DNA from: Thermobacillus xylanilyticus | GTDB taxonomy: Bacteria; Bacillota; Bacilli; Paenibacillales; Paenibacillaceae | Direction of reading: 5' to 3' | Assembly: GCF_907165215.1 (NCBI RefSeq) | Contig: NZ_CAJRAY010000097.1 | Location: 33,507 to 97,506, forward strand | DNA: 64,000 nt | Notes under the pieces: model-generated | Seen by the model: the letters and a program-made list of their open reading frames with translations, nothing else | Database searches by the model: none | What the model was told of the DNA's origin: nothing | In this document: piece by piece, positions 18,820 through 26,821 of the stretch | Layout of the letters: each line of letters starts with the position of its first letter | How positions within the stretch are numbered: position 1 is the stretch's first letter | Translations under genes and position numbers: made by a program

Positions 18820-20415
18820 ATGCGGATGAGGAAATGGCTTGCACTGGCGTTTGCGGCGCTGCTCTTGTTCGCGGCAGGCTGTCAGGCTGTGCAAGGGGTC
18901 GATCTGAACGGGGTGCTCAAGCAGTCGTTCAAGACGACCGCGGCGGAAGGCAGTCTCAAGTACGAATTCGAGCTGGATTTGAGCAAGGAACTGTTGAACG
19001 AGATGGCGCATGAGGAAGAAGCCGCGGCGATCCTGCCGCTGCTCACCCATGTGAAGCTGGAAATTGACGAGTACAAAGTCAAGGACCCGTGGAACAACTT
19101 GATGCGCGGCACGCTGTGGCTCGGGGACATCGGCATCGGCTTCTCGGCGCAAATGGCCGATACGCTGATGGTGGTCGAGCTGGACGGCGCGAGCGCTCCG
19201 ATCGTCATCGATCTGAGCGCAGCGGACGAGGAACTGTCCGATGTCGCGCTGTCGGATGAGCAGCTGCGTCAAACGCAGGAAATGATGCTGAAATTCCTGC
19301 AGTCGTCCGGAGACTATTTGGTTGACAACATGCCGAATGTCTCCGATCTGTCGGTTGCGCTGAGCACGCCCGTGACCGTGGGCGGAGAGGAGCTGTCGCT
19401 CACCCGGGTCAGCGTCCGGTTTGACGGCGCCGAACTGTTCGAATGGCTGAAGAAATACCTTGAAGCGCTGATTGCGGACGAAGAAGGCGCACGGACGCTG
19501 GTTGAAGCGCTCGCGACGATGCTGAGCGAACAGTCGGCCCTGTTCGCGGATCGTGAACTGCCGGTTGACGAACTGGCGATCGTCGAAGAAGAAGAGGACA
19601 TTGCCGGAGCGGCGGAAGAGCTGATCGGAGCCTTGAAGGAGGCGGCGGCAGGGCTCGCTTTCATCGAAGCGGCCGAGCCTGAAATGATTCAGGCGATCTT
19701 CAATGACAGTCTCCAGGTGCGCGCCGACCTCTATGTCGACGGCAAGCTCCAGATCCGCAAGCAGGACGTCGAAGTCGAATTCCGTCCGGATGCGGAGAAG
19801 CTGAAGTCGGCGCTCGGCGAAAATCCGCTTGAAGGGTTGAACGGCATCCGTCTGGCATATTCCTCTGAAATGTGGAATATTAATGGCGATGTTGAGCTGG
19901 CTAAGCCGCAGGTTCCCGAGGACGGCGGCATTACGCCCGAAAACATGGAAGAATGGTCGACGGCGGATGCGCTCCGCTTCTTTGACGCCGAGTCCGGTCT
20001 GTACGAGCTGCTCGCCAACCGGTTCAAAATCGGAGAGCAGGAGTTCAGGCTCTATCCCGAATTTGACGACCCGGCTCCGATCAAGGCGCCGAACGGCTGG
20101 ACGCTCGTGCCGCTGCGCGATACGGCGGAGTATTTCGAAGCGGAAGTCAAATTCGATCCGGAGACGAAACATCTCATCGTGCGCGATGACGCGACCGGAA
20201 GCGAAGTTGTGCTGACGGTCGGCAGCAACAAGGTCGCGGTGAACGGGAAGACGGTAGAGTGGGGCTATCCGGTCACCGTCATGGCGGACGGCGTCACGTA
20301 CGTGCCGGCACGCAATCTGATGGAAACGCTCGGCGGATCGGTCGCATGGATCGACGAAGACGGGTTCCAGGTGCTGGTCATGAAGCGCGATGTCGCGGAA
20401 CTGATTGAACGGTAA
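18820..20415 (+). CDS. Lipoprotein with copper-amine-oxidase-N-like domain (paralogue 2)
   Basis: A 531-residue paralogue of the preceding gene: the same signal and lipobox (LLLFAAGCQAVQG), the same order of blocks and the same C-terminal stalk-like domain (NGWTLVPLRDTAEYFEAEV). Where paralogue 1 has the YxPxGLY insertion, this copy has a short acidic stretch (LSAADEELSDVALSDEQL). A Glu-rich segment EEEEDIAGAAEEL lies near residue 260. ATG 18820 opens the signal peptide; ATG 18826 is an alternative. Tandem duplication of the gene is evident. A cell-surface role is inferred from the signal; nothing more specific can be said. Confidence 0.82.
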   Translation: MRMRKWLALAFAALLLFAAGCQAVQGVDLNGVLKQSFKTTAAEGSLKYEFELDLSKELLNEMAHEEEAAAILPLLTHVKLEIDEYKVKDPWNNLMRGTLWLGDIGIGFSAQMADTLMVVELDGASAPIVIDLSAADEELSDVALSDEQLRQTQEMMLKFLQSSGDYLVDNMPNVSDLSVALSTPVTVGGEELSLTRVSVRFDGAELFEWLKKYLEALIADEEGARTLVEALATMLSEQSALFADRELPVDELAIVEEEEDIAGAAEELIGALKEAAAGLAFIEAAEPEMIQAIFNDSLQVRADLYVDGKLQIRKQDVEVEFRPDAEKLKSALGENPLEGLNGIRLAYSSEMWNINGDVELAKPQVPEDGGITPENMEEWSTADALRFFDAESGLYELLANRFKIGEQEFRLYPEFDDPAPIKAPNGWTLVPLRDTAEYFEAEVKFDPETKHLIVRDDATGSEVVLTVGSNKVAVNGKTVEWGYPVTVMADGVTYVPARNLMETLGGSVAWIDEDGFQVLVMKRDVAELIER

Positions 20416-20480
20416 TCGGCCGCGGTTGATCGGACGGCTGGCGCACCGTTCCCGCATGCGCGTCGGAAGGAGCGATGAAC

Positions 20481-20834
20481 ATGGACAAAGCGGCTGATGC
20501 CGCGGATTTCCGCAGCCGGATCGGACGGGACGTCCTGACTGTCGCGGTGTTCAAGGCGGACTGGTGTCCGGATTGCCGGTTCCTCGATCTGTTCATGGCG
20601 GATATCGAGGAAGCGTTCCGGGACCGGATCGAATTTCTGGAAGTCGACCGCGACGAGCTGCTTGATCTGTTCATCGAGCTGGATATTTACGGCATTCCGA
20701 GCTTCGTCGCATTCCGCGGAGGGCGCGAGATCGTCCGGTTCGTCAGCAAGCTGCGCAAATCGCGGCCCGAGATCGAGCGGTTCCTGGACCGCGCGATCCA
20801 GGTGGACGCGGCGCTGAGCGGGTGGAACGGCTAA
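20481..20834 (+). CDS. Thioredoxin-family protein
   Basis: A small thioredoxin-fold protein of about 117 residues with the active-site motif KADWCPDCRFLD near residue 30 and the cis-Pro loop YGIPSFVAF near residue 74. No signal peptide is visible, so it is cytoplasmic. ATG 20481 lies 8 nt after AAGGAG; ATG 20475 is too close to it. It probably reduces disulfides in unknown partners. It stands alone, followed by a hairpin terminator. Confidence 0.88.
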   Translation: MDKAADAADFRSRIGRDVLTVAVFKADWCPDCRFLDLFMADIEEAFRDRIEFLEVDRDELLDLFIELDIYGIPSFVAFRGGREIVRFVSKLRKSRPEIERFLDRAIQVDAALSGWNG

Positions 20835-20848
20835 AGGCAATGTCATGG

Positions 20849-20895
20849 AAGCGGCAGGCATCGACCGGCTGACGGTCGGCGCCTGCCGCTTTGTC
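20849..20895 (+). terminator. Hairpin terminator after the thioredoxin-family gene
   Basis: GCGGCAGGC (20851-20859) pairs with GCCTGCCGC (20881-20889). An inner stem CGACC/GGTCG extends it. The tail is TTTGTCT, a weak T-run. Confidence 0.6.
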
Positions 20896-20950
20896 TGCCG
20901 CTTCCAGCCGAATTCATCGTTTCTACATGGATTTCGCCGGATGCAATCGT

Positions 20951-20956
20951 TATAAT
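20951..20956 (+). promoter_or_regulatory. Candidate -10 element upstream of ctaA
   Basis: A perfect TATAAT stands 85 bp before the ctaA start in a region with no gene. No good -35 hexamer is found at 17 bp, so support is limited. Confidence 0.35.
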
Positions 20957-21041
20957 GTAATGTTGACAGAGTCTGTGAAGCGAGCCGCCGGGCTCTCTGC
21001 CCGTAATCCGGATCGTTCGACAGAAGAAATGTGGTGAGTAA

Positions 21042-22001
21042 ATGATATCCGGCGGTTACCGCAAACTGGTCATCGCAACATGCATCGGCATGCTGATCGT
21101 GCTCCTCGGGGGCGCGCTTGTGACGAATACCGACTCCGGCGACGGCTGCGGCACGGACTGGCCGCTCTGCAACGGCAAGTTCATCCCGGCCTGGACGCTC
21201 GAGTCGACGATCGAGTATTCCCATCGGTTTCTGACCGGCATCGCCGGCATTCTGGTCGTGCTGACCTGCATCGCCACGTACCGGCTCGTGCGGAACATGG
21301 ACAAGCCCGATCCGGAGCCGCTCTGGTACGCCGGCAGCATCCTCGTGTTCACGGTCGTTCAGGCGCTGATGGGGGCGGCGGCGGTGAAGTGGCCGCAGTC
21401 GTCGCAAGTGATGGCGCTGCACTTCGGCATCTCGCTGTTCGCGTTCGCGAGCACGCTGCTGCTCGTCCTGTGGGTGCTGCGGCAGCGGGATGCGGCGGGG
21501 CGGACGCCGCCGGCCGTTCCGCGGGGCATCTTCCCGTTTGCCCTGGCCGTATCCGTGTACAGCCTGATCGTCATATACCTGGGCGCCTATATCCGGCACA
21601 CCGATTCCGCCGGCGGCTGCGGCACGGACTGGCCGCTCTGCAACGGCGCGGTCGTGCCGGAACTCGAGGGCGCGACGCTGATCGCCTTCGTGCATCGGCT
21701 GGCGGCGGCGGTGTTCCTCATCGTCATGTTGTTGCTCTATGTTTACATCAGGCGCGTACGCCAGGCGGACAGCGTGACGGCGAGGACTTCTTCATGGCTG
21801 CTCGGGCTGACTGTCGGGCAGGTGCTGAGCGGCGCGCTGGTGGCATGGACGGTCGGGAACGAGGACCTGTTTATTTTCACGAGCCTGCTGCACAATCTGG
21901 TCATCTGCGGCCTGTTCAGTCTGCTTGCCGATCTGAGCATCCGCTCGTGGCGCTATCGCGACGCCGGCAGGGATGCGAAGGTTGCCGAATCGCACGCATG
22001 A
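21042..22001 (+). CDS. ctaA: Heme A synthase (COX15/CtaA family)
   Basis: An integral membrane enzyme that oxidises the C8 methyl group of heme O to make heme A for cytochrome oxidase. It is 319 residues with eight helices in two internally repeated halves. Each half carries the Cys-pair loop (GCGTDWPLCNG near residues 36 and 195) and heme-ligand His residues (EYSHRFLTG, ALHFGISL, FVHRLAAA and LLHNLVI). ATG 21042 follows TGTGGTGAG. ctaB and cox genes are not adjacent. The next gene starts 12 bp downstream on a TTG with AGGAGGTG, so it may be cotranscribed. Confidence 0.95.
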   Translation: MISGGYRKLVIATCIGMLIVLLGGALVTNTDSGDGCGTDWPLCNGKFIPAWTLESTIEYSHRFLTGIAGILVVLTCIATYRLVRNMDKPDPEPLWYAGSILVFTVVQALMGAAAVKWPQSSQVMALHFGISLFAFASTLLLVLWVLRQRDAAGRTPPAVPRGIFPFALAVSVYSLIVIYLGAYIRHTDSAGGCGTDWPLCNGAVVPELEGATLIAFVHRLAAAVFLIVMLLLYVYIRRVRQADSVTARTSSWLLGLTVGQVLSGALVAWTVGNEDLFIFTSLLHNLVICGLFSLLADLSIRSWRYRDAGRDAKVAESHA

Positions 22002-22013
22002 GGAGGTGCCGCG

Positions 22014-22715
22014 TTGCTGCGCACATTGTTCGGCGAGCAGCCGAGACGGCTGACCGGCCGGATGGCCGAAGTGTACAAGGAGATCAGCCAATTCGCGAAC
22101 CTGATGCATGAGCGGATCGCGGCCGGCAAGGACCGGGAGTACCGGCTGCGCGTGTACGAGATCGGCGCCCTCGGGCTGATGGCTTCGCTGGATGAGCTCG
22201 AGCAGAGCCTGTACGCGGCGCGCGGCTATGCGCACCGCATCAACAAAGAGTCGCTGGCGCACATGTCGTACGAGGAGCAGCTGGATTACTTCCGCTACGT
22301 CTACTTCGACAAAAACGGGTTCATCCGCGTGTTCGCCATCCTCGACAAGCTCGGCGCATTCCTGAACGACGCGCTCGGGCTGCAGACCGAGAAAATGAAG
22401 CCGCAGTTCTCCTACTTCACCGTGCTGCGCAACATGCGGCAGAAGCGGCTGCACCCGAAGCTGTCCGCCGCGCTGGACGAGCTGAAGGAGAAGTATCAGG
22501 CGCCGCTCGCCGAGCTGCGCAAGCGGCGCAACATCGAAGTGCACTTCATGAACACCGAGATGATGGACGATTTGATGCAGAGCCGGAAGTCTTACGGCAA
22601 GCCGGCAAGGCTGGAGAACATCGACGAGCAGGTCAGGCAGCTGGAAGAAGCGTTCGAGATGATCACGGCTTCCCTGTGCATCGCGTTCCGCTATGTCCGG
22701 CGCTGGATGAAATGA
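22014..22715 (+). CDS. Cthe_2314-like HEPN-domain protein
   Basis: A 233-residue, mostly helical, charged protein. It fits the Cthe_2314-type HEPN family as I recall it, and it shows the HEPN signature R-N-x-x-x-H as RNIEVH near residue 180, in a helix context. HEPN proteins are often RNases or RNA/nucleotide-binding proteins in toxin-antitoxin, defence or stress systems. No nucleotidyltransferase (MNT) partner gene is adjacent. TTG 22014 follows the strong AGGAGGTG. The gene is sandwiched between ctaA and an SDR gene, so its process is unknown. Family assignment is tentative. Confidence 0.62.
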   Translation: MLRTLFGEQPRRLTGRMAEVYKEISQFANLMHERIAAGKDREYRLRVYEIGALGLMASLDELEQSLYAARGYAHRINKESLAHMSYEEQLDYFRYVYFDKNGFIRVFAILDKLGAFLNDALGLQTEKMKPQFSYFTVLRNMRQKRLHPKLSAALDELKEKYQAPLAELRKRRNIEVHFMNTEMMDDLMQSRKSYGKPARLENIDEQVRQLEEAFEMITASLCIAFRYVRRWMK

Positions 22716-22764
22716 ACGCCCGGAGGCGGCCGCGGTCAGGGAACGATGCGCGGAGGAGGAATCG

Positions 22765-23532
22765 ATGGAGCTGAAGGGGAAGAGGGCGCTGATCACCGGG
22801 AGCGCGAAAGGTCTCGGCAAGCGGACCGCGCTGCTCCTCGCCGAAGCGGGATGCGACGTCATCGTGAACTATGTCAGCAGCCGGACCGAGGCGGAAGCGC
22901 TGGCGGGCGAGCTGCAGCGGCTCGGCGTCCGCTCGCATGCCGTGCAGGCCGACGTGTCGGACCCGGGCCAGGTCGAGCGGCTGGCCGAAGAGGCGGAGCG
23001 GCGGCTCGGCGGCATCGACATCCTGATCAACAACGCGGGGCCGTTCATCCGCGAGCGGCGGCTGTTCGCCGACTATGCGCCGGACGAGATCATCGGGCTG
23101 GTGAACGGCAACCTGCTCGGCGTCATGCTGCTCGACCGGCTGCTGCTGCCGGGGATGCGGCAGCGGGGATGGGGACGGATCATCCATTTCGGCTTCGGCC
23201 ATGCCGGCGAGTCTCGCGCCTGGCCGCACCGCGCCGTGTACGCGGCGGCGAAGACGGCGCTCGTCTCCTTCACGAAGACGTTGGCCGTCGAGGAAGCGAT
23301 GCACGGCATCACGGTGAACATGATCTGTCCCGGCGACATCCGCGGCGCGAACAAGGAGAAGTCGATCGGCGACGTGCGCGGCGAGATCGATCCCGAATCG
23401 GGGCGCAGACCCGGAACGGGCGAGGACGTGGCGCGCGCGATCCGGTTCCTGTGCGATCCGCGGTCGGACTTCATCACCGGCAACCTGCTGGATGTGACCG
23501 GCGGCTTCGATCCGATTCGGAACACCATTTGA
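22765..23532 (+). CDS. SDR-family oxidoreductase (FabG-like)
   Basis: A 255-residue classical short-chain dehydrogenase/reductase. It has the cofactor loop ITGSAKGLGKRTA near residue 11 (Thr-Gly-x3-Gly-x-Gly pattern), the structural NNAG near residue 91 and the catalytic Tyr-Lys pair YAAAK near residue 158. The usual catalytic Ser in the strand before it appears replaced (IIHFGFGHAGE), which is atypical. The C-terminus GNLLDVTGGFDP is standard. ATG 22765 follows GGAGGAATCG. The substrate is unknown. Confidence 0.88.
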   Translation: MELKGKRALITGSAKGLGKRTALLLAEAGCDVIVNYVSSRTEAEALAGELQRLGVRSHAVQADVSDPGQVERLAEEAERRLGGIDILINNAGPFIRERRLFADYAPDEIIGLVNGNLLGVMLLDRLLLPGMRQRGWGRIIHFGFGHAGESRAWPHRAVYAAAKTALVSFTKTLAVEEAMHGITVNMICPGDIRGANKEKSIGDVRGEIDPESGRRPGTGEDVARAIRFLCDPRSDFITGNLLDVTGGFDPIRNTI

Positions 23533-23545
23533 ATTCGCCAAGAAG

Positions 23546-23603
23546 AAAAGCGTCTTTCCCCGCGGGCGTTCGGCGAACGTCCCGGGGCAAGACGCTTTTG
23601 TTT
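23546..23603. terminator. Bidirectional terminator between the SDR and NfuA-like genes
   Basis: AAAAGCGTCTT at 23546 pairs with AAGACGCTTTT near 23589-23599. The inner arms CCCCG and GGGCGTTC pair with GAACGTCCCGGGG. T-runs lie on both sides (TTTTGTTT on plus, TTTTCTTCTT on minus), so it serves both convergent genes. Confidence 0.85.
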
Positions 23604-23620
23604 CCAACGGCATACGGATG

Positions 23621-23869
23621 TCAGAATACCTGAATGACCTCTTGGATGCCCTCGACTTCTTCCAGCAGCGCGCGTTCGATGCCGGCCTTCAGCGTGATCG
23701 TCGAGCTCGGGCAGCTGCCGCATGCGCCCATCAGGCGCAGCTTCACGACGCCGTTTTCGACATCGACCAGTTCGACGTCGCCGCCGTCGCGCTGCAGGAA
23801 CGGACGCAGCTTGTCAAGGACGTCGAGCACTTCGTCGTACATTTGCTGATCCGTCGTCGTATTGCTCAT
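23621..23869 (-). CDS. NifU-like C-terminal domain Fe-S scaffold protein
   Basis: An 82-residue protein consisting of a NifU C-terminal (Nfu) domain. It has [16 protein letters not shown] near residue 22 and the cluster-binding GACGSCPSS (C-x-x-C) near residue 50. Such proteins carry Fe-S clusters to target enzymes; the Bacillus homologue is YutI/NfuA. The start is supported by AAAGGAG on the minus strand. It is divergent from the YuzB-like gene. Confidence 0.93.
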   Translation of the reverse strand: MSNTTTDQQMYDEVLDVLDKLRPFLQRDGGDVELVDVENGVVKLRLMGACGSCPSSTITLKAGIERALLEEVEGIQEVIQVF

Positions 23870-23948
23870 TTGCCATCAGCTCCTTTCTTGCTTACTATTT
23901 ATTATAGTACAAAACGGGCAGAATGAAAACGGATCGGGTGAGGGGCAG

Positions 23949-24233
23949 GTGAACCGCGTGGATCGGCCGATCATCGAATTTTGCGCGAGCAACATGCATC
24001 ACGGCACGGACGCGGTGATGCGCCGGCTCGAAGCGGAACCGGACAAATACGATGTGATCGAATACGGCTGCCTTGGCAACTGCGGCGAATGTTTTCTGTT
24101 CCCGTACGCGTACGTGAACGGCGAGATCGTGGCCGCCGAGACGGCGGATGAGCTGTACGAGGCGATTCTGAAGGCCGTCCGCGAGCAGCAGGCCGAGCGG
24201 GAGATGCTCGACAAGCTGCTGGACGATCTGTAA
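23949..24233 (+). CDS. YuzB-like DUF1450 protein
   Basis: A 94-residue protein of the YuzB/DUF1450 family: RPIIEFCASNMHHG at the start, VIEYGCLGNCGECFLFPYAYVNGE with three Cys near residue 38, then a helical C-terminus. The family has a thioredoxin-like [2Fe-2S]-ferredoxin-type look. The proposed start is GTG 23949, just after GAGGGGCAG. GTG 23958 is also possible, and the longer frame from 23862 would run into the divergent gene's promoter region. It lies next to the Nfu-like gene, as in Bacillus. The role is unknown. Confidence 0.85.
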   Translation: MNRVDRPIIEFCASNMHHGTDAVMRRLEAEPDKYDVIEYGCLGNCGECFLFPYAYVNGEIVAAETADELYEAILKAVREQQAEREMLDKLLDDL

Positions 24234-24306
24234 CAAATTATGTACATGCGCCGGCCGTTCAATCCAACCATGTGCTGGTGATCAATGTGGTCGCAAGCAT
24301 AGGCAA

Positions 24307-24333
24307 GGGCTCCCCGACGGGTTCGGGGAGCCC
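24307..24333. terminator. Hairpin between convergent yuzB-like and mqnE genes
   Basis: GGGCTCCCCGA (24307-24317) pairs perfectly with TCGGGGAGCCC (24323-24333) with a 5-nt loop. It is a very stable stem but lacks a T-run on either strand. It sits between converging genes, so termination is the likely role. Confidence 0.6.
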
Positions 24334-24350
24334 GATGCATATTGGGCGCA

Positions 24351-25454
24351 TTAATCGTACACCTTGATCTCGTTGTAGAACGTGTCGCGTTCGACCGGAA
24401 TCCGGCCGGCGCCTTTCACAAGCCAGATCAGATCTTCGCGCGTAATGCCTTCCGGCGTCAGCGCGCCGGCGGAATGGCTGATCCGCTCCTTCACGATCGT
24501 GCCGTGGACGTCGGAAGCGCCCATCGCCAGCGACACCTGGGTGAGCTGCGTTCCGATGTTGATGAAGTAAGCCTTGATGTGCTGGAAGTTGTCCAGCATG
24601 AGCCGGCTGATCGCAATCGTCTTCAGATCTTCGAACGCCGAGTTCCGTCGGCGGATGCTTGCCTTCGGGCTGGAGGGCTGCATCGACAACGGGATGAATA
24701 CCATGAAGCCGTTCGTTTCGTCCTGAAGTTCGCGCAGTTTGATCAGGTGCTCGATCCGGTCGCGATGCGTCTCGATGGCGCCGTACAGCATCGTCGTGTG
24801 CGTCCGGATGCCGAGCTGATGCGCGGTGCGGTGCACTTCGAGATATTGGTTCACGTCCGCTTTCTCGACGCGCATTTTCTTGCGGTATTCATCGGACAGA
24901 ATTTCGGCGCCGCCGCCCGTCAGCGTGCCGAGCCCGGCCTTGACCAGCTCCTCCAGCACTTCCTTGTACGAGAGGCCGGAGAGACGCGAGAAGAACTCGA
25001 TCTCTGCGGCGGTGTACGCCTTCAGCGTCACGTCCGGATAGTGCTGCTTCAGCACGCGGAGCGATTCGACGTAGTAGTCGAACGGCACATGCGGATTGTG
25101 GCCGCCGACGATATGGAATTCCCGGACGCCGGGATGGTAATGCTTCTCGATATAGGCGAGCATCTCTTCGCCGGTGAGCGTGTACGCGCCCTCTTCGCCC
25201 TGGTCCCGGCGGAAGCTGCAGAACGCGCAGTGCGATTCGCACACGTTCGTAAAGTACAGGCTCATGTTCTCGATGAAATAGACTTTCTTGCCGTTCTTCC
25301 GCAGGTTCACTTCGTTCGCCATCTGGCCGATGGCGAGCAGATCATCGGACTCGTACAGGAAGACGCCGTCTTCGAGGGTCAGCCGCTGACCATAGTGTAC
25401 CTTCTCTCGGATTTCCTGCATGCGTGAATGTTCGGTCGGGATTACGACGTTCAT
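24351..25454 (-). CDS. mqnE: Aminofutalosine synthase MqnE (radical SAM)
   Basis: A radical SAM enzyme of the futalosine route to menaquinone. It joins 3-(1-carboxyvinyl)oxybenzoate with SAM to form 6-amino-6-deoxyfutalosine. The [4Fe-4S] motif C-x3-C-x2-C is visible as CESHCAFC near residue 73, and the family stretch VREFHIVGGHNPHVPFDYY follows. Length (367 residues) is normal. The start ATG at 25454 lies 7 nt after AGGAGGA on the minus strand; ATG 25460 touches the ribosome site. Other mqn genes are not in the window. It indicates menaquinone synthesis by the futalosine pathway. Confidence 0.93.
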   Translation of the reverse strand: MNVVIPTEHSRMQEIREKVHYGQRLTLEDGVFLYESDDLLAIGQMANEVNLRKNGKKVYFIENMSLYFTNVCESHCAFCSFRRDQGEEGAYTLTGEEMLAYIEKHYHPGVREFHIVGGHNPHVPFDYYVESLRVLKQHYPDVTLKAYTAAEIEFFSRLSGLSYKEVLEELVKAGLGTLTGGGAEILSDEYRKKMRVEKADVNQYLEVHRTAHQLGIRTHTTMLYGAIETHRDRIEHLIKLRELQDETNGFMVFIPLSMQPSSPKASIRRRNSAFEDLKTIAISRLMLDNFQHIKAYFINIGTQLTQVSLAMGASDVHGTIVKERISHSAGALTPEGITREDLIWLVKGAGRIPVERDTFYNEIKVYD

Positions 25455-25507
25455 GGCCATTCCTCCTGTCGATGGGCTTAAGCGGCACCCGTCCAGAGAC
25501 TGTAATT

Positions 25508-25537
25508 ATTATAATCTTCCGGGACAGAATCGGGCAA
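25508..25537 (-). promoter_or_regulatory. Candidate mqnE promoter
   Basis: On the minus strand, TTGCCC (25537-25532), an 18-bp spacer and a perfect TATAAT (25513-25508), ending 53 bp before the start codon. Confidence 0.55.
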
Positions 25538-25627
25538 CAGGATAATCCGGGAGATGAGGCGCAGCCGGAGGGCCGGAGAAAGTGTTGCAGCGGTTGAAAG
25601 TCGCGCCAGGACAACAATTGAAGCGCT

Positions 25628-25810
25628 AACGAAACAAGGAGCCGTTATTTGTGACAATTTGGTCTGCTTCCGGACGCGAACGAAACGCAGCATTCTTATT
25701 TGGCTACGGAGAGCCGTTTTTTGCCCCTTCAAATCCGAACAGGACGTCTCGGTTTCGTTACGAATCCGAAAACCCGCGATTTCCGGCAAATAAGACGTCC
25801 TGGTTTCGTT
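25628..25810. repeat. Intergenic repeat array A: core AACGAAAC-N9-TTATTTG, two direct plus two inverted copies
   Basis: Copies: direct at 25628-25651 and 25679-25702 (51 bp apart); inverted at 25736-25759 (degenerate TTATTTG part) and 25787-25810 (51 bp apart). The nine bases between the two core blocks vary. The same architecture recurs at 39240-39421. It fills most of the 493-bp gap between mqnE and the IscA-like gene; the remainder holds the two promoters. No convincing coding frame is seen. Confidence 0.85.
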
Positions 25811-25868
25811 AATCAAACAGAGCATCCCGGAGATTGACCGGACCGCCCGGTGCGCCGGCCGGCTCCTA

Positions 25869-25897
25869 TTGTGGCATCCTGGAATGTCGGGTATACT
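25869..25897 (+). promoter_or_regulatory. Candidate promoter for the IscA-like gene
   Basis: TTGTGG, a 17-bp spacer and TATACT at 25892-25897 preceded by GG, 57 bp before the start codon. Confidence 0.55.
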
Positions 25898-25953
25898 TAT
25901 AAATTAATATTGATGCTTATCAAGGCGCATCAAGCTAGCGGGAGGGATCCAAG

Positions 25954-26307
25954 GTGATTGCGATCAGCGAAGCGGCTTCGAATAAAATCAAGGAAATGCT
26001 CGCCGAGGAGGAGACGCCCGGTCTGTTCCTTCGCATCGGCGTGCGGGAGGGCGGCTGCAGCGGCTTCTCCTACGGCATGGGCTTCGACGACGAGAAGCAC
26101 GAGAACGACCAGGAGATGGACATCCGCGGTCTGCGCGTTGTCGTCGACTCGGACAGCATGAAATATCTGTACGGACTCGAGATCGACTACAAGGAGACGG
26201 CGATGGGCGGCGGATTTACGATCCACAACCCGAACGCGGTGGCCACCTGCGGCTGCGGCCAGTCGTTCCGCACGGCGACTGAAGCGGGCAAGCCGGAGGA
26301 GTGCTGA
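25954..26307 (+). CDS. HesB/IscA-type iron-sulfur assembly protein (ErpA-like)
   Basis: A 117-residue A-type Fe-S carrier. The three conserved Cys are present: REGGCSGFSYGMGF near residue 35 and ATCGCGQSF near residue 100. GTG 25954 follows GGGAGGGATCCAAG. It probably passes Fe-S clusters to apoproteins, as ErpA/SufA do. The C-terminal EAGKPEEC adds an extra terminal Cys. Confidence 0.92.
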   Translation: MIAISEAASNKIKEMLAEEETPGLFLRIGVREGGCSGFSYGMGFDDEKHENDQEMDIRGLRVVVDSDSMKYLYGLEIDYKETAMGGGFTIHNPNAVATCGCGQSFRTATEAGKPEEC

Positions 26308-26351
26308 GGCGGACGAAGTCCGTGAGCATTGCGGCATGATGGATGAACCAT

Positions 26352-26404
26352 AAGGCCTTCTTCGTTGGATTCCGGTACACGGAGTTTGACGAAGGAGGCC
26401 TTTT
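26352..26404 (+). terminator. Terminator of the IscA-like gene
   Basis: AAGGCCTTCTTCGT (26352-26365) pairs with ACGAAGGAGGCCTT (26389-26402) with one wobble, followed by TTCTGTTT. The loop is long, 23 nt. Confidence 0.75.
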
Positions 26405-26500
26405 CTGTTTGACGGGAAACGCGTAAAAAGAGGAGTCAGGCGACCGAACATCAAATACCAGAACAGGAAGTTTTAAACATGAAGCCATGGAGGGATCTCG

Positions 26501-26782
26501 ATGTCCACAAACTTGATATCCATATTCGAGCAGTATGTTTCGGGCTGGAAGCGCGCGGAAATCGAAACCGTGCTTGAAACGCTTGATGAAGATTGCATCA
26601 TAACGGAATGCTGCGGCCCGGTCTATCGCGGCCGGGATAACGTACGGTTGTGGATGGAAAAATGGCTGGGAGAGGGCAATCGTGTTTTGGAGTGGGATGT
26701 GCGCACTTGTGGCGAGCTGGACTGGATTCGGGAGGTAAAGGCATTCCTCGCCGCGCTGCCGGATGAGGATGACTCCGCATGA
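26501..26782 (+). CDS. Short NTF2/SnoaL-like protein with an unusual C-terminus
   Basis: A 93-residue protein. Residues 1-68 look like the first half of a nuclear-transport-factor-2/SnoaL-like fold (FEQYVSGWKRAEIETVLETLDEDC, then CCGPVYRGRDNVRLWMEKWLGEGNRVLEWDV). The normal second half (the long beta sheet) is missing and is replaced by GELDWIREVKAFLAALPDE, which does not resemble it. It is therefore shorter than the family by several strands and may be a truncated or recombined gene. The start ATG 26501 has GGAGGG upstream. Confidence 0.55.
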   Translation: MSTNLISIFEQYVSGWKRAEIETVLETLDEDCIITECCGPVYRGRDNVRLWMEKWLGEGNRVLEWDVRTCGELDWIREVKAFLAALPDEDDSA

Positions 26783-26821
26783 AGCCCGGGCGCGGGAAAC
26801 CATCAAGAGGCGGGATTGAAA

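Noticed and set aside
24307..24333. Riboswitch or small RNA between the yuzB-like gene and mqnE
   Set aside because: It is only one short, perfect hairpin between converging genes. Nothing resembles a ligand-binding aptamer.
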